This document shows, in pieces, positions 11,288 through 21,700 of a stretch of DNA of 25,485 nt. The notes under the pieces were generated by a model. The model had not been told where the DNA came from and made no database searches. It worked only from the letters and a program-made list of their open reading frames with translations. Made by a program: the position numbers and the translations under genes. Source of the stretch: Azolla pinnata (lineage: Eukaryota; Streptophyta; Polypodiopsida; Salviniales; Salviniaceae); the NCBI GenBank assembly GCA_037176905.1, contig JBBBWG010005880.1, positions 1-25,485 on the forward strand, read 5' to 3'. The first letter of the stretch is position 1. The number at the start of each line of letters is the position of its first letter.

Positions 11288-12045
11288 ATCAATTCCTAAA
11301 GCATCCTATTCCTATATGGCATAGAATCTATATACATTGACTATGCATGCATTTATCTATTGCGTTTACCCGTCGATATCCCTCCAGAACAGACATCAGA
11401 CAGACTATTCTCCACCTCTTTTACAAACCCTTCTGAAGCGTGTTGCTCTGCTCTTGCCTTGAGAACTGAAAGCCGTCAAGATGCCGAGCTGCAGATGTCT
11501 TCCATCTGCTTGATCCGTCAACTCGGTGATCAACATCAACAACAATAACAACAACAACATCATCATCATTCATCATCCTCTTCATAATTGCCATCACCAT
11601 CACGATGATCATCATCATCTGTTGTGACATGGTTGAACATTCAGAAGCATCTTGGACCTGCAAGTTGATGATCGCGATGTTGCAGAAAGCAAGTGCCCAC
11701 AAATGCCTATGACAACCAAACCTGAAGAGCTCGTTGGGAACATCAAGCAATATATAGATTAAGTCAGGTGCCTGATTCAGATGGACTAACTTACAACAAC
11801 ACCGCATCTCCTCATCATCCTCAATAGACCGTTTCGAGTCGAGACGTTTCTTCTTCTATCTGGGTTTTTTCAAATTTAGCAGAGGCTTCTAAATGCATGG
11901 TCTTTTAAATGCATGGTCGGGCGATTGCGCATTTCGAACAAGGAGGACAAACATTATCCGCGTTAATTATGATCAATTTGATCGATCGGCTTTGAAAAAA
12001 GTACCAATAGGCACAACCCGCGGTTCTCTCTGGTTCCAAATCCAA

Positions 12046-12156
12046 TCCATCTTCACCATCAAATTCCAATTCCATTCATCATCATCACCATCATCTTCAT
12101 CTTCTTCCATCAAATTCCATCCAATCCATCTTCACCACCAAATTCCGATTCCATTC

Positions 12157-12188
<32 letters not shown>

Positions 12189-12760
12189 TATCTTCTTCTT
12201 CTTCTTCCATCAAATTTCATCAAATCCATCTTCACCATCAAATTCCAATTCCAATTCCATTCATCACCATAATCATCATCATCATCTTCTTCTTCCATCA
12301 AATTCCATCCAATCCATCTTCACCACAAAATTCCAATTCCAATTCCATTCACCATCATCATCACCACCACCACCACCACCACCACCATCATCTTCTTCTT
12401 CTTCCATCCTTCACCATCAAATTCCAATTCCAATTCCATTCACCATCACCATCATCATCGTCATCATCTTCTTCTTCTTCCATCACATTTCATCCAATCC
12501 ATCTTCACCATAAAATTCCAATTCCAATTCCAATTCCATTCACCATCACCATCACCACCACCACCACCACCATCATCATCATCACCATCATCATCATCAC
12601 CATCATCATTATCATCATCATCATCTTCTTCTTCTTCTTCTTCTTCTTCCATCAAATTCCATCCAATCTTCACCATCAAATTCCAATTCCATCCACCACC
12701 ACCACCATAATCATCATTATCATCATCTTCTTCTTCTTCTTCTTCCTTCACTCTTCCTTT
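12046..12760. repeat. CCATCA/AATTCCAATTCC/(CTT)n low-complexity minisatellite
   Basis: About 700 bp made of CAT, CTT, CAC and AATTCC words. The anchor CTTCACC recurs at about 12051, 12130, 12230, 12318, 12409, 12503 and 12668, so a unit of about 80-100 bp is itself filled with variable (CAT)n, (CAC)n and (CTT)n tracts. One strand is very pyrimidine- and A-rich. The His/Ser-rich plus-strand frame and Asp/Glu-rich minus-strand frame are by-products. Confidence 0.9.
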
Positions 12761-13094
12761 AAAGATGTGGTGGGCCAAAAAGGAGGATAAATCTGTAAAA
12801 AGCAGAGAAGGAAGAAGAAAGAAGAAGATGGTAAAATCACACATGCAGAGACATATATATAGATAGATAGATTAACAGAATTTTGTGGAATGGTGGAGTT
12901 AATGTGGATGTCCATCTCCATCTCCCTGAGTTTCTTCATCTCAAAATTTGCCTCTTTTTTTCTTTCCAAGATGAAACAGAGAGTGGAGTGGCAGTAGTCT
13001 CCCCATTGCTGTCAAGAATCAAAGCAGTGGGAGCATCAGAGGGTTAGCTTACCGCTGCAGTAGGAGTCCCATCTCTATCCATCTAGCTGGAATC

Positions 13095-13198
13095 TGGATA
13101 GGTAGATAGATACCAAATACATATCTCCATCTCCATGTCTATCTATATATAGATTGAGAGATAGATTGATAGATCGAGAGATGGATAGATAGAGATGG
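13095..13198. repeat. (GATA)n-like tract upstream of the GH79 gene
   Basis: Interrupted GATA/GATAGATA and TATC words lie 130-230 bp upstream of the GH79 start codon. The tract is probably part of the promoter or leader. Confidence 0.8.
13144..13151 (+). promoter_or_regulatory. Candidate TATA box of the GH79 gene
   Basis: TATATATA sits 177 bases upstream of the start codon at 13328, which would allow a leader of roughly 150 bases. It lies inside a GATA-type simple repeat, so it may be fortuitous. No other core-promoter element was identified. Confidence 0.3.
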
Positions 13199-13327
13199 TG
13201 TGCTGCTTGATGCATGTGGGCGGAGCTGGGAATCTCTTGCAGGTTTTGCAGGTTTTGCTCTTGTGGTAGAACTGGCAGAGAGAGAGAGAGGAGGGAGAGG
13301 GAGAGATCAGAGAGGGTAGCTTCAAGA

Positions 13328-14384
13328 ATGGTGATGGTGGTGATGATGATGATGGCGATGGCGATGGCGATGGTGCTGCTTCTGCTGGGGCCGCCGGCCA
13401 TAGCTGCATCTGCTGCATCTGCTTCATCTGCTTCATCATCATCATCATCATCTGGTGCTGGTGCTGCAGCTGCTTCTGTGGATGTGGATGGGAGGTCGGC
13501 TATGGCGCAGACAGACGAGGTCGCCTTCATCTGTGCCACGCTCGACTGGTGGCCCCCTGACAAATGCGACTATGGCACCTGCAGCTGGGCCAACGCTTCC
13601 CTCCTCAACCTCGTAAGTCCTTCCAGAAGCTTTCTGAATCGCCATCGCCATCGCCATCGCATTCCTTCCTTCCTTCCTTCCTTAACGATGACTTCAGAAA
13701 CCCTAAACCACCATTCCGTGGCGTAGGGTACCACAATTCTGAACCCTAAACCACCATTCCGTGGCGTAGGGCACCACATTTCTGAACCCTAAACCACCAT
13801 TCCATGGCGTAGGGTACCACATTTCTGAACCCTGAACCACCATTCCATGGCGGTAGGGCACCACATTTCTGAACCCTGAACCACCATTCCATGGCGGTAG
13901 GGCACCACATTTCTGAACCCTAAACCACCATTCCATGGCGGTAGGGCACCACAATTCTGAACCCTAAACCACCATTCCATGGTGTAGGGTACCACATTTC
14001 TGAACCCTAAACCCTACTTCATGGCCTGGATTCTAACCGCCATTCTGAACCCTAAACCCCCTACTCCATGGCTTGGATTCTAACCACAATTCTCACCAGA
14101 GTTGCGCACCTGCACATGCCACCATTCATTTGCCGAATATGTAGCCCCTCCATTTCCAGTTTCTGATCATCGCTTTGTTCCCCTCGCTTGATGTTGGAGA
14201 TTGATTCATTCAATGGCTTGTTCTCTTTCCTGTTTGATTTTCTTTTTTCTCTCCTTTCTGATTTGTTGGCTTCTTTCTCTCTGTGGTGGGAGATCCGAAA
14301 CGGAAACAGAACCTGTCAAGCGCGCTTCTTCGGAACGCAATCAGAGGTGAGAAGAGAGAAACACCCAGAAGAGCTTGAAAAGGG

Positions 14385-14420
<36 letters not shown>

Positions 14421-17400
14421 TCTTTTGCGTGAGCTTCCGAGCTCTTCCTGGTAAACTTCTGTTGAGGTGAATGTTGGATCTTCTCTCTCTGGCTGGGGCT
14501 ATGGCGTTCTTGCAGCATTCTCGCCGCTGAAGCTGAGGCTGGGAGGGACCCTTCAAGACAATGTGGTGTATCATGTGGGCAGCAGAGGCGAGCCATGCCC
14601 GCCCTTTGTGAAGAACGCCTCGCATCTGTTCGGCTTCTCGGGAGGCTGCCTCCCCATGTTGCGCTGGGACGAGCTCAACCACTTCTTCCAGAGCGTCGGG
14701 TAAGCAAGTAAATTAAACAAGCTTCCATTCTGCAGAATGGATGGGATGAATCGACGGATCGATCGATCGATCGATCCATGCATCCCTCTAATCCATGCTG
14801 ATGGGTCATTTCGGTCGATCGATCCGTCTATTCCATGCTGATGGGTCATTTCGGTCGATCGATCCGTCTATTCCATGCTGATGGGTCATTTCGATCGATC
14901 CTTCCGTCTATTCCATGCTGATGGGTCGTTTCGATCGATCCTTCCGTCTATTCCATGCTGATGGGTCGTTTCGATCGATCCTTCCATTTGTCTCCATGGA
15001 TTTAGTGGGTCGTTTCGATCGAGATCCGTCCATTTGTCTCCATGGATGTGTAATGGGTCATTTCGATCGATCCGTCCGTTTTGCGCTGTCCCTTTGCTTG
15101 GGGGCTGTAATGGGGCCATTTGGATCGATCCATCCATTTCGCGCTGTCTATTGCTTTAGAGGCTGCAATGGGCCGTTTCGATCGATCGATCCATCCATCC
15201 ATTTCGCGCTGTCCCTTGCTTGGGGGCTGCAATGGGCGGTTTTGATCGATCCATCCATTTGGGTGATTTGGATCGATCGGTCCATTTCGGCGCTGTCCCT
15301 TGCTTGGGGGCTTGTAATGGGCGATTTCGATCCATCCATCCATTTGGGTGATTTGGATCGATCAGTCCATTTTGCGCTGTCCCTTGCTTGGTGCCCATAT
15401 AATGGGCCATTTTGATGGATCGATGGATCGATTTCATGTTCGGAGGCTGGAATCGAACCGTTTTGCCGGCTGTTTTGGGCTATGAATCCGTCGTCGCATC
15501 TCGTGGCGCTGTGTAGGTCGGTGGTCGCATTCGGGATCAACGCGTTGTTTGGGAGGGCAGTGGGCGGAGGCTCGTCGTCGTCGTCGTCGTCGGGGGCATG
15601 GGACCCGTCGAACGCGAGGGACTTGATACAGTACACGCACGATATGGGCTACAAGATCAGCGCGTGGGAGTTCGGTAAGCAACCACTTGAGCAGCTGGAA
15701 ATCGCTGCGAAAGCGAGCAAATGGCTCGCTATCGATTCTGTTAAACGCGATCCGATGATGATGGCGATTGTGATGAGGATTGTGATGAGGAGGAGGATTG
15801 TGATGAGGATGAAATGTGTGTAGGAAATGAGCTTTCGGGCAGCGGGATCGGAACGCGGGTGATGCCAGAGCAGTATGCGGCGGATGCGATGGCGCTGCGC
15901 AAGATCGTCGAGGAGGTTTACAACGAGGAGAGCGACGCGGTTCCTCTGCTGGTGGCGCCCGACGGCTTCTTCGACGAAGCGTGGACCGAGCGCTTCCTGG
16001 AATCGGCCGCCGCCGGCTTCTCCGTTCCGCCCATCGATGTCCTCTCCCACCACATCTACAACCTCGGCGCAGGTGCGTGGAAAACTCTATTCTCGCCTCT
16101 AAACCCTAAACCCTAAACCCTAAAACCCTAAACCCTAAACCGGTATAAAGTCAAAAGCTTCTTGTCCCAGTTGTTTACATGGTTGTTCCAACCTTCTTCG
16201 CAATGATGCACGGCGGGGTGGGGTCCGAGTTGGTTAACCTACTACCACTCATCCATATCTCGCGGCTCCAATGTGTGGGAGATTCTGCATTCTCCAGTGG
16301 TGGAGCTTTTTGATATCGCTCGAATCGATCGATCGGGGGAAAGGCTCGATCGAATCGCTCGGATCGATCGATCGGGGGAAAGGCTTGATCGAATCGCTCG
16401 GATCGATCGATCGGGGGAAAGGCTCGATCGGATCGCTCGGAATTAGTCCCGAGTTTCTGGATTTGCATGCATGCTTTTTCATCACTATCATTCGCACCAC
16501 CGCTTGCTTGCTGTCTGGTTGCTTGCTGACATCGATCGATGCCATTCCGTGCCCCTCTTGCTGATCGATTCGATTCGTTCTCTTCTCTTCCTTCCTTTGC
16601 CAGGGGTGGATGTTGATCTGATGCAGAAGATTCTGGACCCCGTGTATCTGGGCAATGCGGCCGCCCTGTTCTCGCTCGTCCAGCAGGTTCTGGACAAGCA
16701 CGGGCGGTCGGTCAGCGCCTGGGTCGGCGAATCGGGCGGCGCTTACAACAGCGGCCATAACCTCGTCACGAATGCCTTCGTCATGGGCTTCTGGTACGAT
16801 CCATGCATATATATACATGTATGTACATTGGCGATTCCGATCTCTCAGAATTCCCAGGGATCTGAGAGGGTAAGTAAAAGTCTGTCGAGGGCTTGTGTAA
16901 CATAAAAAAACAAGAAAAACTTGTTCCAGGTACCTCGATCAGCTCGGTATGTCCGCAACCTTCGGCACAAAGACTTATTGCCGCCAATCCTTGATCGGTG
17001 GCAACTATGGGCTCCTCAACACAACTACATACAGCCCGAATCCGGATTACTATGGGTAGCTAGCGCCGACTACTTCCATTCCGACTGTTCTTTTCTTGAT
17101 CATATGATTCTACATGCGCAACGGTCGTGCCAGGATCGTCACTTCCTACGACAATCTGACACTTCACATTATTCGCATTTTTAACGATTTATTTTAGCCT
17201 TCGATCCGTGTGTGTGCAGTGCGCTTCTGTGGCATCGCCTGATGGGCTCCAAAGTCCTGCGTACGAACGTCTCTGGGTCGCCCTTCCTGCGAGCTTACGC
17301 CCACTGCTCCAAGGGAAATGTCAGTAGGAAAACCAATGCAGATCGTTCCCCCCTAAACAACAGCTCTTTCGATTCTCGATCTGATTGTTTTTCTTGGGTT

Positions 17401-17713
17401 CGATTCCCCTTTTGTGCAGGGTGGCGTTACGATCGTCTTCTTGAACCTGAGCAATCAAACAGCATACCGAGTTGATCTTTCGACTCAACCGGCTTCCCCA
17501 CGAGGATTGATGCGGATGGAGTATCACTTGACGCCCGAAAACGGAGATCTCCATAGCCAAGTGTCATTGCTAAATGGTGTGCCATTAATAATCATCGATG
17601 AAGAAATCCCGATTTTGCTCCCCAAAGTAGTGGCAAGCAACCAACCGATCTCTATACAGCCCCTGTCTTATGCGTTTATCTCGTTATCCACAACGCTACC
17701 AGCATGCCTCTAG
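13328..17713 (+). CDS. Heparanase-like protein, GH79 beta-glucuronidase, secreted
   Basis: Exons are 13328-13612, 14310-14346, 14516-14699, 15517-15674, 15824-16072, 16604-16793, 16930-17055, 17220-17319 and 17420-17713. All introns are GT-AG and the frame is unbroken over 540 residues, close to the usual length of plant heparanase-like proteins. A hydrophobic Met/Val/Leu signal peptide is followed by an Ala/Ser-rich linker and the family start FICATLDWWP. Further family blocks are LRLGGTLQD, LFGFSGGCL, WDELNHFF, DVLSHHIYNLG, NPDYYGALLWHRLMG, LRAYAHCSKGN, EYHLTPENGDL and LLNG. The expected GH79 acid/base Glu is E224 in WEFGNELSG and the nucleophile Glu is E347 in WVGESGG; both are present. 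Plant members remove glucuronic acid from arabinogalactan proteins or flavonoid glucuronides; the substrate here is not known. The C-terminal domain is shorter than in some seed-plant relatives ahead of EYHL. An in-frame ATG at 13214 would add 38 residues and bury the signal peptide, so 13328 was preferred. Confidence 0.93.
13696..14096. repeat. 43/44-bp minisatellite in GH79 intron 1
   Basis: GAACCCT recurs at 13741, 13784, 13827, 13871, 13915, 13959, 14002 and 14047, giving a period of 43-45 bp. The unit includes CCCTAAACCACCATTCCATGG and GTAGGG(C/T)ACCACA. The array lies fully inside intron 1 (13613-14309). Minus-strand frames that translate it into a Trp-rich periodic peptide are artefacts. 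Confidence 0.95.
14388..14418. repeat. (TTGA)n microsatellite in GH79 intron 2
   Basis: About eight perfect TTGA/GATT units lie 40 bases after the intron 2 donor site. Confidence 0.9.
14755..15430. repeat. Two successive minisatellites in GH79 intron 3
   Basis: The first array has an exact 40-bp period: TCCATGCTGATGGGTC starts at 14792, 14832, 14872, 14912 and 14952, joined by GATCGATC. It passes at about 15000 into a second, less regular array with the words TTTCGATCGATCCATCCATT, GCGCTGTCCCTTGCTTGGGGGC and AATGGGC. Both lie within intron 3 (14700-15516). Frames through them are open on both strands by virtue of the repeat and do not encode a protein. Confidence 0.93.
15572..15592 (+). repeat. 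Coding (TCG)7 repeat in GH79 exon 4
   Basis: Seven TCG codons encode seven serines between GGG and GAWDP. The tract lies in a loop region between the conserved FGINALFGR and the DPSNARDLIQY helix, where length variation should be tolerated. Confidence 0.95.
15755..15815. repeat. GATTGTGATGAG repeat next to the intron 4 acceptor
   Basis: GATTGTGATGAG occurs three times (near 15766, 15778 and 15796) with short GAG insertions. It fills the end of intron 4 where a pyrimidine tract would normally be. Confidence 0.85.
16099..16141. repeat. Interstitial telomere-type repeat (CCCTAAA)n in GH79 intron 5
   Basis: About six CCCTAAA units in tandem, one with an extra A, lie 27 bases after the donor of intron 5. 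CCCTAAA/TTTAGGG is the standard plant telomere repeat; short internal arrays are known in plants, often near 5' ends of genes. Confidence 0.95.
16317..16441. repeat. Three-copy tandem repeat in GH79 intron 5
   Basis: The unit TCGCTCGGATCGATCGATCG followed by GGGGAAAGGCT(C/T)GATCGAA occurs three times, with a period of about 41 bp. It is non-coding although open in several frames. Confidence 0.9.
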
Positions 17714-18770
17714 GGTAATCTAGTTTTCTTCCTATCATGGATTATATAAACACACACACACACATCTGATTTGCCAAAGTAGTAGATTCCATCTCTAGCT
17801 CCATTAGAAGCTCTTCCGATCCACATCCATTGTAGGTCCCGTGCGCATTATAATTGATTCGATTTGGAAGGCAAACATGTGCCGCAAATCTTTAAGAAAA
17901 ACATCATCCAACTTGTGATGATCTTGTAAACAAGGGTCCAAAGCCGCCTCTTTTAATCGATCTGATGTTGAAGCTCAACTGCCTTTCAAAGCCTTCTTTT
18001 TAATCGTAAAGATTGACTTGAGATCTCTGCCTCAAAGTGTGCATGTGTGGTGTAATAGTGTGACAGAGGAAGAACCACGTTTGCTTGTCCATTCATTAGC
18101 TCTGCGAGCATGAACTTGTCCATATCGTGCTTGAAATCTACAACACCACACAAAACATCTCGTATTGGTTCATATCGATCCGAATGCTTGCCACGATGAA
18201 AGGTCCAAAAAACCTCGAGAAAGTTGTTGAACTGTGGTGGATCATTAAAGGTCGCAAAACCCTTGAGAAAGTTGTGAACTGTGGTGATAATTCAACAAAA
18301 CAGGAAATGGGTCTATGCCCATGGTCTGCAACTCCCCAGTAGCATAACATTCTGCCAACGATGGATTCTCCTACTAAGCCTGGGAAAACAAATTCTTGTA
18401 CCAAGGTATGCTCATTTAGTATGAGGATATCAAAGAAAACTAGCCAATTACAACAGAGATTTGACTTCGTTTTATTTATATAAGCAGTAGACCAAAGGAT
18501 CATATGAAGGACATATAATACTATCCCATTTTGTGCAACGATGGCCTAGAAGAAGCAATACAACAACCGGGATTTTTACATTGGATGACCATCTCATGTC
18601 AGAACAGTCGAATCAAATAGATTGGATCGGATTTCTTCTTGTACAATTCGGCAACGTGTTATTTTTCAAAGTGCCAAAGAATCCTAAAATGCAAAAGCGA
18701 AGATGAGAAAAAAAAAAGCAAATGAAGACGATGATGCGGAATATACGTACGATCTTTCGCCCGCGTTGCT
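17714..18770. other. Convergent intergenic region between GH79 and actin genes
   Basis: About 1 kb that must hold both 3' untranslated regions. It includes a short (CA)n tract at 17751-17764 and a 48-bp tandem duplication at 18199-18293. No gene or RNA was recognised. Confidence 0.7.
18199..18293. repeat. 48-bp tandem duplication
   Basis: AAAGGTCCAAAAAACCTCGA at 18199 recurs in diverged form at 18247. Both copies continue into GAGAAAGTTGT(TG)AACTGTGGTG. Confidence 0.85.
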
Positions 18771-21700
18771 TTAGAAACACTTCCGGTGAACGATAGATGG
18801 GCCGGATTCATCATACTCCGACCTTGCGATCCACATCTGCAAAAGGTGATGAAACGCCACACATTTAAACGCTTTGTTTTCTAGGTGGTTTTTGGGTCTT
18901 GGTTTAATATACCAGAAGGTAAATGCCAATGAACGATGAACAAAAGAACATCCAAACAAAGCTTATACACAATATATATATACCTGTTGGAAAGAGCCCA
19001 ACGATGCCAGAATCGATCCTCCGATCCACACGCTGTACTTCCTCTCAGGGGGTGCCACCACCTTGATCTTTATGCTACTCGGGGCGAGAGCTGTGATTTC
19101 TTTGCTCATACGTTCTGAGATTCCAGGGAACATCGTCGAGCCTCCACTGAGCACGACATTGCCGTAGAGGTCCTTACGGATGTCCACGTCGCACTTCATG
19201 ATCGAGTTGTAAGTCGTCTCGTGTATCCCAGCTGCCTCCATGCCGATGAGGGATGGTTGGAATAGCACCTCTGCGCAGCGGAACCTCTCGGAGCCAATCG
19301 TGATCACTTGCCCATCAGGCAGCTCATAGGACTTGTCGATGGATGAGCTTGTTCTTGCCGTCTCCAGCTCCTTCTCGTAGTCTAGGGCTACATAGCTCAG
19401 CTTCTCCTTCACATCGCGCACGATCTCCCGCTCAGCGCCCGTCGAGAATGAGTACCCCCGTTCAGTGAGGATCTTCATCAGGGCATCGGTGAGGTCCCGC
19501 CCCGCCAGATCAAGCCGCAATATGGCATGCGGTAGAGAATAACCCTCATAAATGGGGACAGTGTGTGATACACCATCGCCCGAGTCCATCACAATACCTA
19601 GATCATGGGACAAATATACCATATGAATCACAAGCAGAACCGCAGAAATGAAAGAGAAAAGACATTGGGTAAGGAGTTGATCACTTAAGGCTGGTTAAAC
19701 ATAAACTCACTTAAACATACTGATCAATCATGCTTTTCCTACTGTATTTTGCAAGGTCAAACGAGGTCAAACTAGAGATGCTTTGAAGTGTATCGTTTGG
19801 AAAGGCTATGGGGACAATATAAGATACCCCATCGCCTGAGTCCATCACAATGAACATAGACCATATGAATCGCGAGAAGAAGCAGCCAAAAAAATGTGAT
19901 GGGTAAGGATTTGAGTACTTCAGTCTAATCAAACAAAATATTTTTTAAACAGGGTGATCAATCATGATTTTCACTTTGCGAGATTGAACGAGGTTTAACT
20001 AGAGATAGTTAAGGTCATAGGCCTGGCAAAATGGAGACAGAGTGCGCTAGAGACACCACTGCAAGAGTTTATCATAATGCCTAGATCATGAAGGAAAGCA
20101 TACGAATTCCAAGCGATGCCACAAAAAAGAAACACTGTTAAGTAAGGATTTGGTTACTGCGGCTAGTTAAAAACACTGGCATTTTACAACATGCTGATCC
20201 ATCATGCCTTTTACACTTTATTTTATACGAGATTGGATGAGGTTGAATTAAGGAAGATTATGGTAAACCTTCACTTTTGTTTTGTTCTGTTTCGTTTTCG
20301 AATGGGACTCGGCTCACCTGTGGTCCTTCCGCTGGAATATAATGATAGCACAGCTTGGATGCCGACGTACATGGCTGGGACATTGAAGGTGTCGAACATG
20401 ATCTGGGTCATCTTCTCTCGATTGGCTTTAGGGTTGAGGGGGGCCTCGGTGAGCAAGATGGGGTGATCCTCGGGCGTGATCCGGAGCTCGTTATACAAGG
20501 TGTGGTGCCATATCTTCTCCATATCATCCCAATTGGTCACGACGCCGTGCTCGATCGGGTACTTGAGGGCCAAGACACCGCGTTTTGATTGGGCCTCATC
20601 ACCCACAAAGGCATCCTTTTGCCCCATGCCCACCATCACTCCCGTGTAGCGAGGCCGCCCAATTATGCTCGGGAAAACTGCACGAGGTGCATCATCGCCA
20701 GCGAACCCAGCCTGTCAATGTGAACAAAACAAGCGCAACAGTGTGTAAGACATCATCACCATCATCATCATCGTCGTCGTCGACGTCATCACCAGCATCA
20801 CTAGAATTTTACTACATTGTTACATCCCACACACCATGCCATCCTCCCATAACCATCATAACCGTGCCATCACATCATCGTCCTTATAGTGCATTATCAC
20901 ATCATTTGCTCTCTACCTGCCCCACATGTAGAATGATTCAAGAAAGATGTGATGATATACTAAGAGGTTGTGATACCACCTAGAAGGTTGAGCACATCCA
21001 TAAGAACTTTGCTCTTGCATAGAGAATCATTACTCCAAATTGGACATCCCTTTTTTAGGAAGGAGACACCCATCAAGAACTATGTAAACCTAGGTCCCAT
21101 GGGTCAAAGTTGGCCTCATTGTGGACGTTAAAGCTTTCAATTCTATCCCACACACCATGCCACCATCCATAAATCATCTGTATCGTCATAATTGTAGCAT
21201 CACATCATCCTTGCAAATTACCACATCTTTTACACCATGCCATCATCCCATTGCTCGCACTGGCAGAAAGGTAGCATCAACATTGTTTCCACTACATAAT
21301 TCAACTATCGTTTGCATCAGTTTTAAACAGGATAGATCCTGCCTAATAAAAAGAAACTGGACCCATGTAGTGCATCTGGAAAGGTAGCACCAACATTGTT
21401 TCCACCACATTATTCAACTATTGTTTGCATCGTTTTAAGCAGGATAGATCCTGCCTGAAAAAAAGAAACCGGACCCATCTAGTGCATCATTATCACAATC
21501 TTGCATATTGTTGTGCCTTCCCTGCATCATCGCTATCATTATGATCATAATCATGGCTACGATCACCATCATCGTCATTGCCAATATCGTTTCCACAACT
21601 TCAAGCCCTACCAAATCCGTTTATACTACAGAGACCATGTCATTCAACAATCCCTCGTTATAATTGATGTCTTTCAGGAGGATCAGAAACAATCAATCAT

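Larger units (their letters stand above)
10008..13327. other. Repeat-rich divergent intergenic region
   Basis: This 3.3-kb stretch separates the start codons of the divergent methyltransferase and GH79 genes and must hold both promoters. It contains a nested minisatellite at 10174-11287, a small ATC/CAT-rich patch at about 11540-11620 and a long low-complexity array at 12046-12760. Between them, 11290-11540 and 11620-12045 are unique-looking but show no supported gene. Long open frames here come from the repeats. Confidence 0.7.

Noticed and set aside
11421-11807. Minus-strand 128-residue frame
   Set aside because: It includes a translated ATG/GAT repeat, has no recognisable domain and no supported splice context.
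11893-12513. 206-residue open frame rich in His, Ser, Ile and Phe
   Set aside because: It is a translation of the CAT/CTT/AATTCC array. The composition follows the repeat and there is no family similarity.
12464-12844. Minus-strand Asp/Glu/Gly-rich open frame
   Set aside because: It is the opposite strand of the same array and not conserved as protein.
13703-13995. Minus-strand Trp-rich periodic frames
   Set aside because: They lie in GH79 intron 1 and are products of the 43/44-bp minisatellite.
13696-14096. Regular direct repeats of 43-46 bp (also 10576-11085) that look a little like a CRISPR array
   Set aside because: The whole unit repeats with no unique spacers, there are no cas genes, and the arrays lie in introns or intergenic DNA of a plant.
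14915-15415. 166-residue open frame in the GH79 region
   Set aside because: It lies within intron 3, is repeat-derived, and the exons on both sides join without it in conserved protein sequence.
19711-19932. Minus-strand frame with an actin-like DSGDGVS motif as a separate gene
   Set aside because: It lies inside actin intron 2 and covers only a short copy of the exon 3 start without an acceptor, so it is a decayed duplication.
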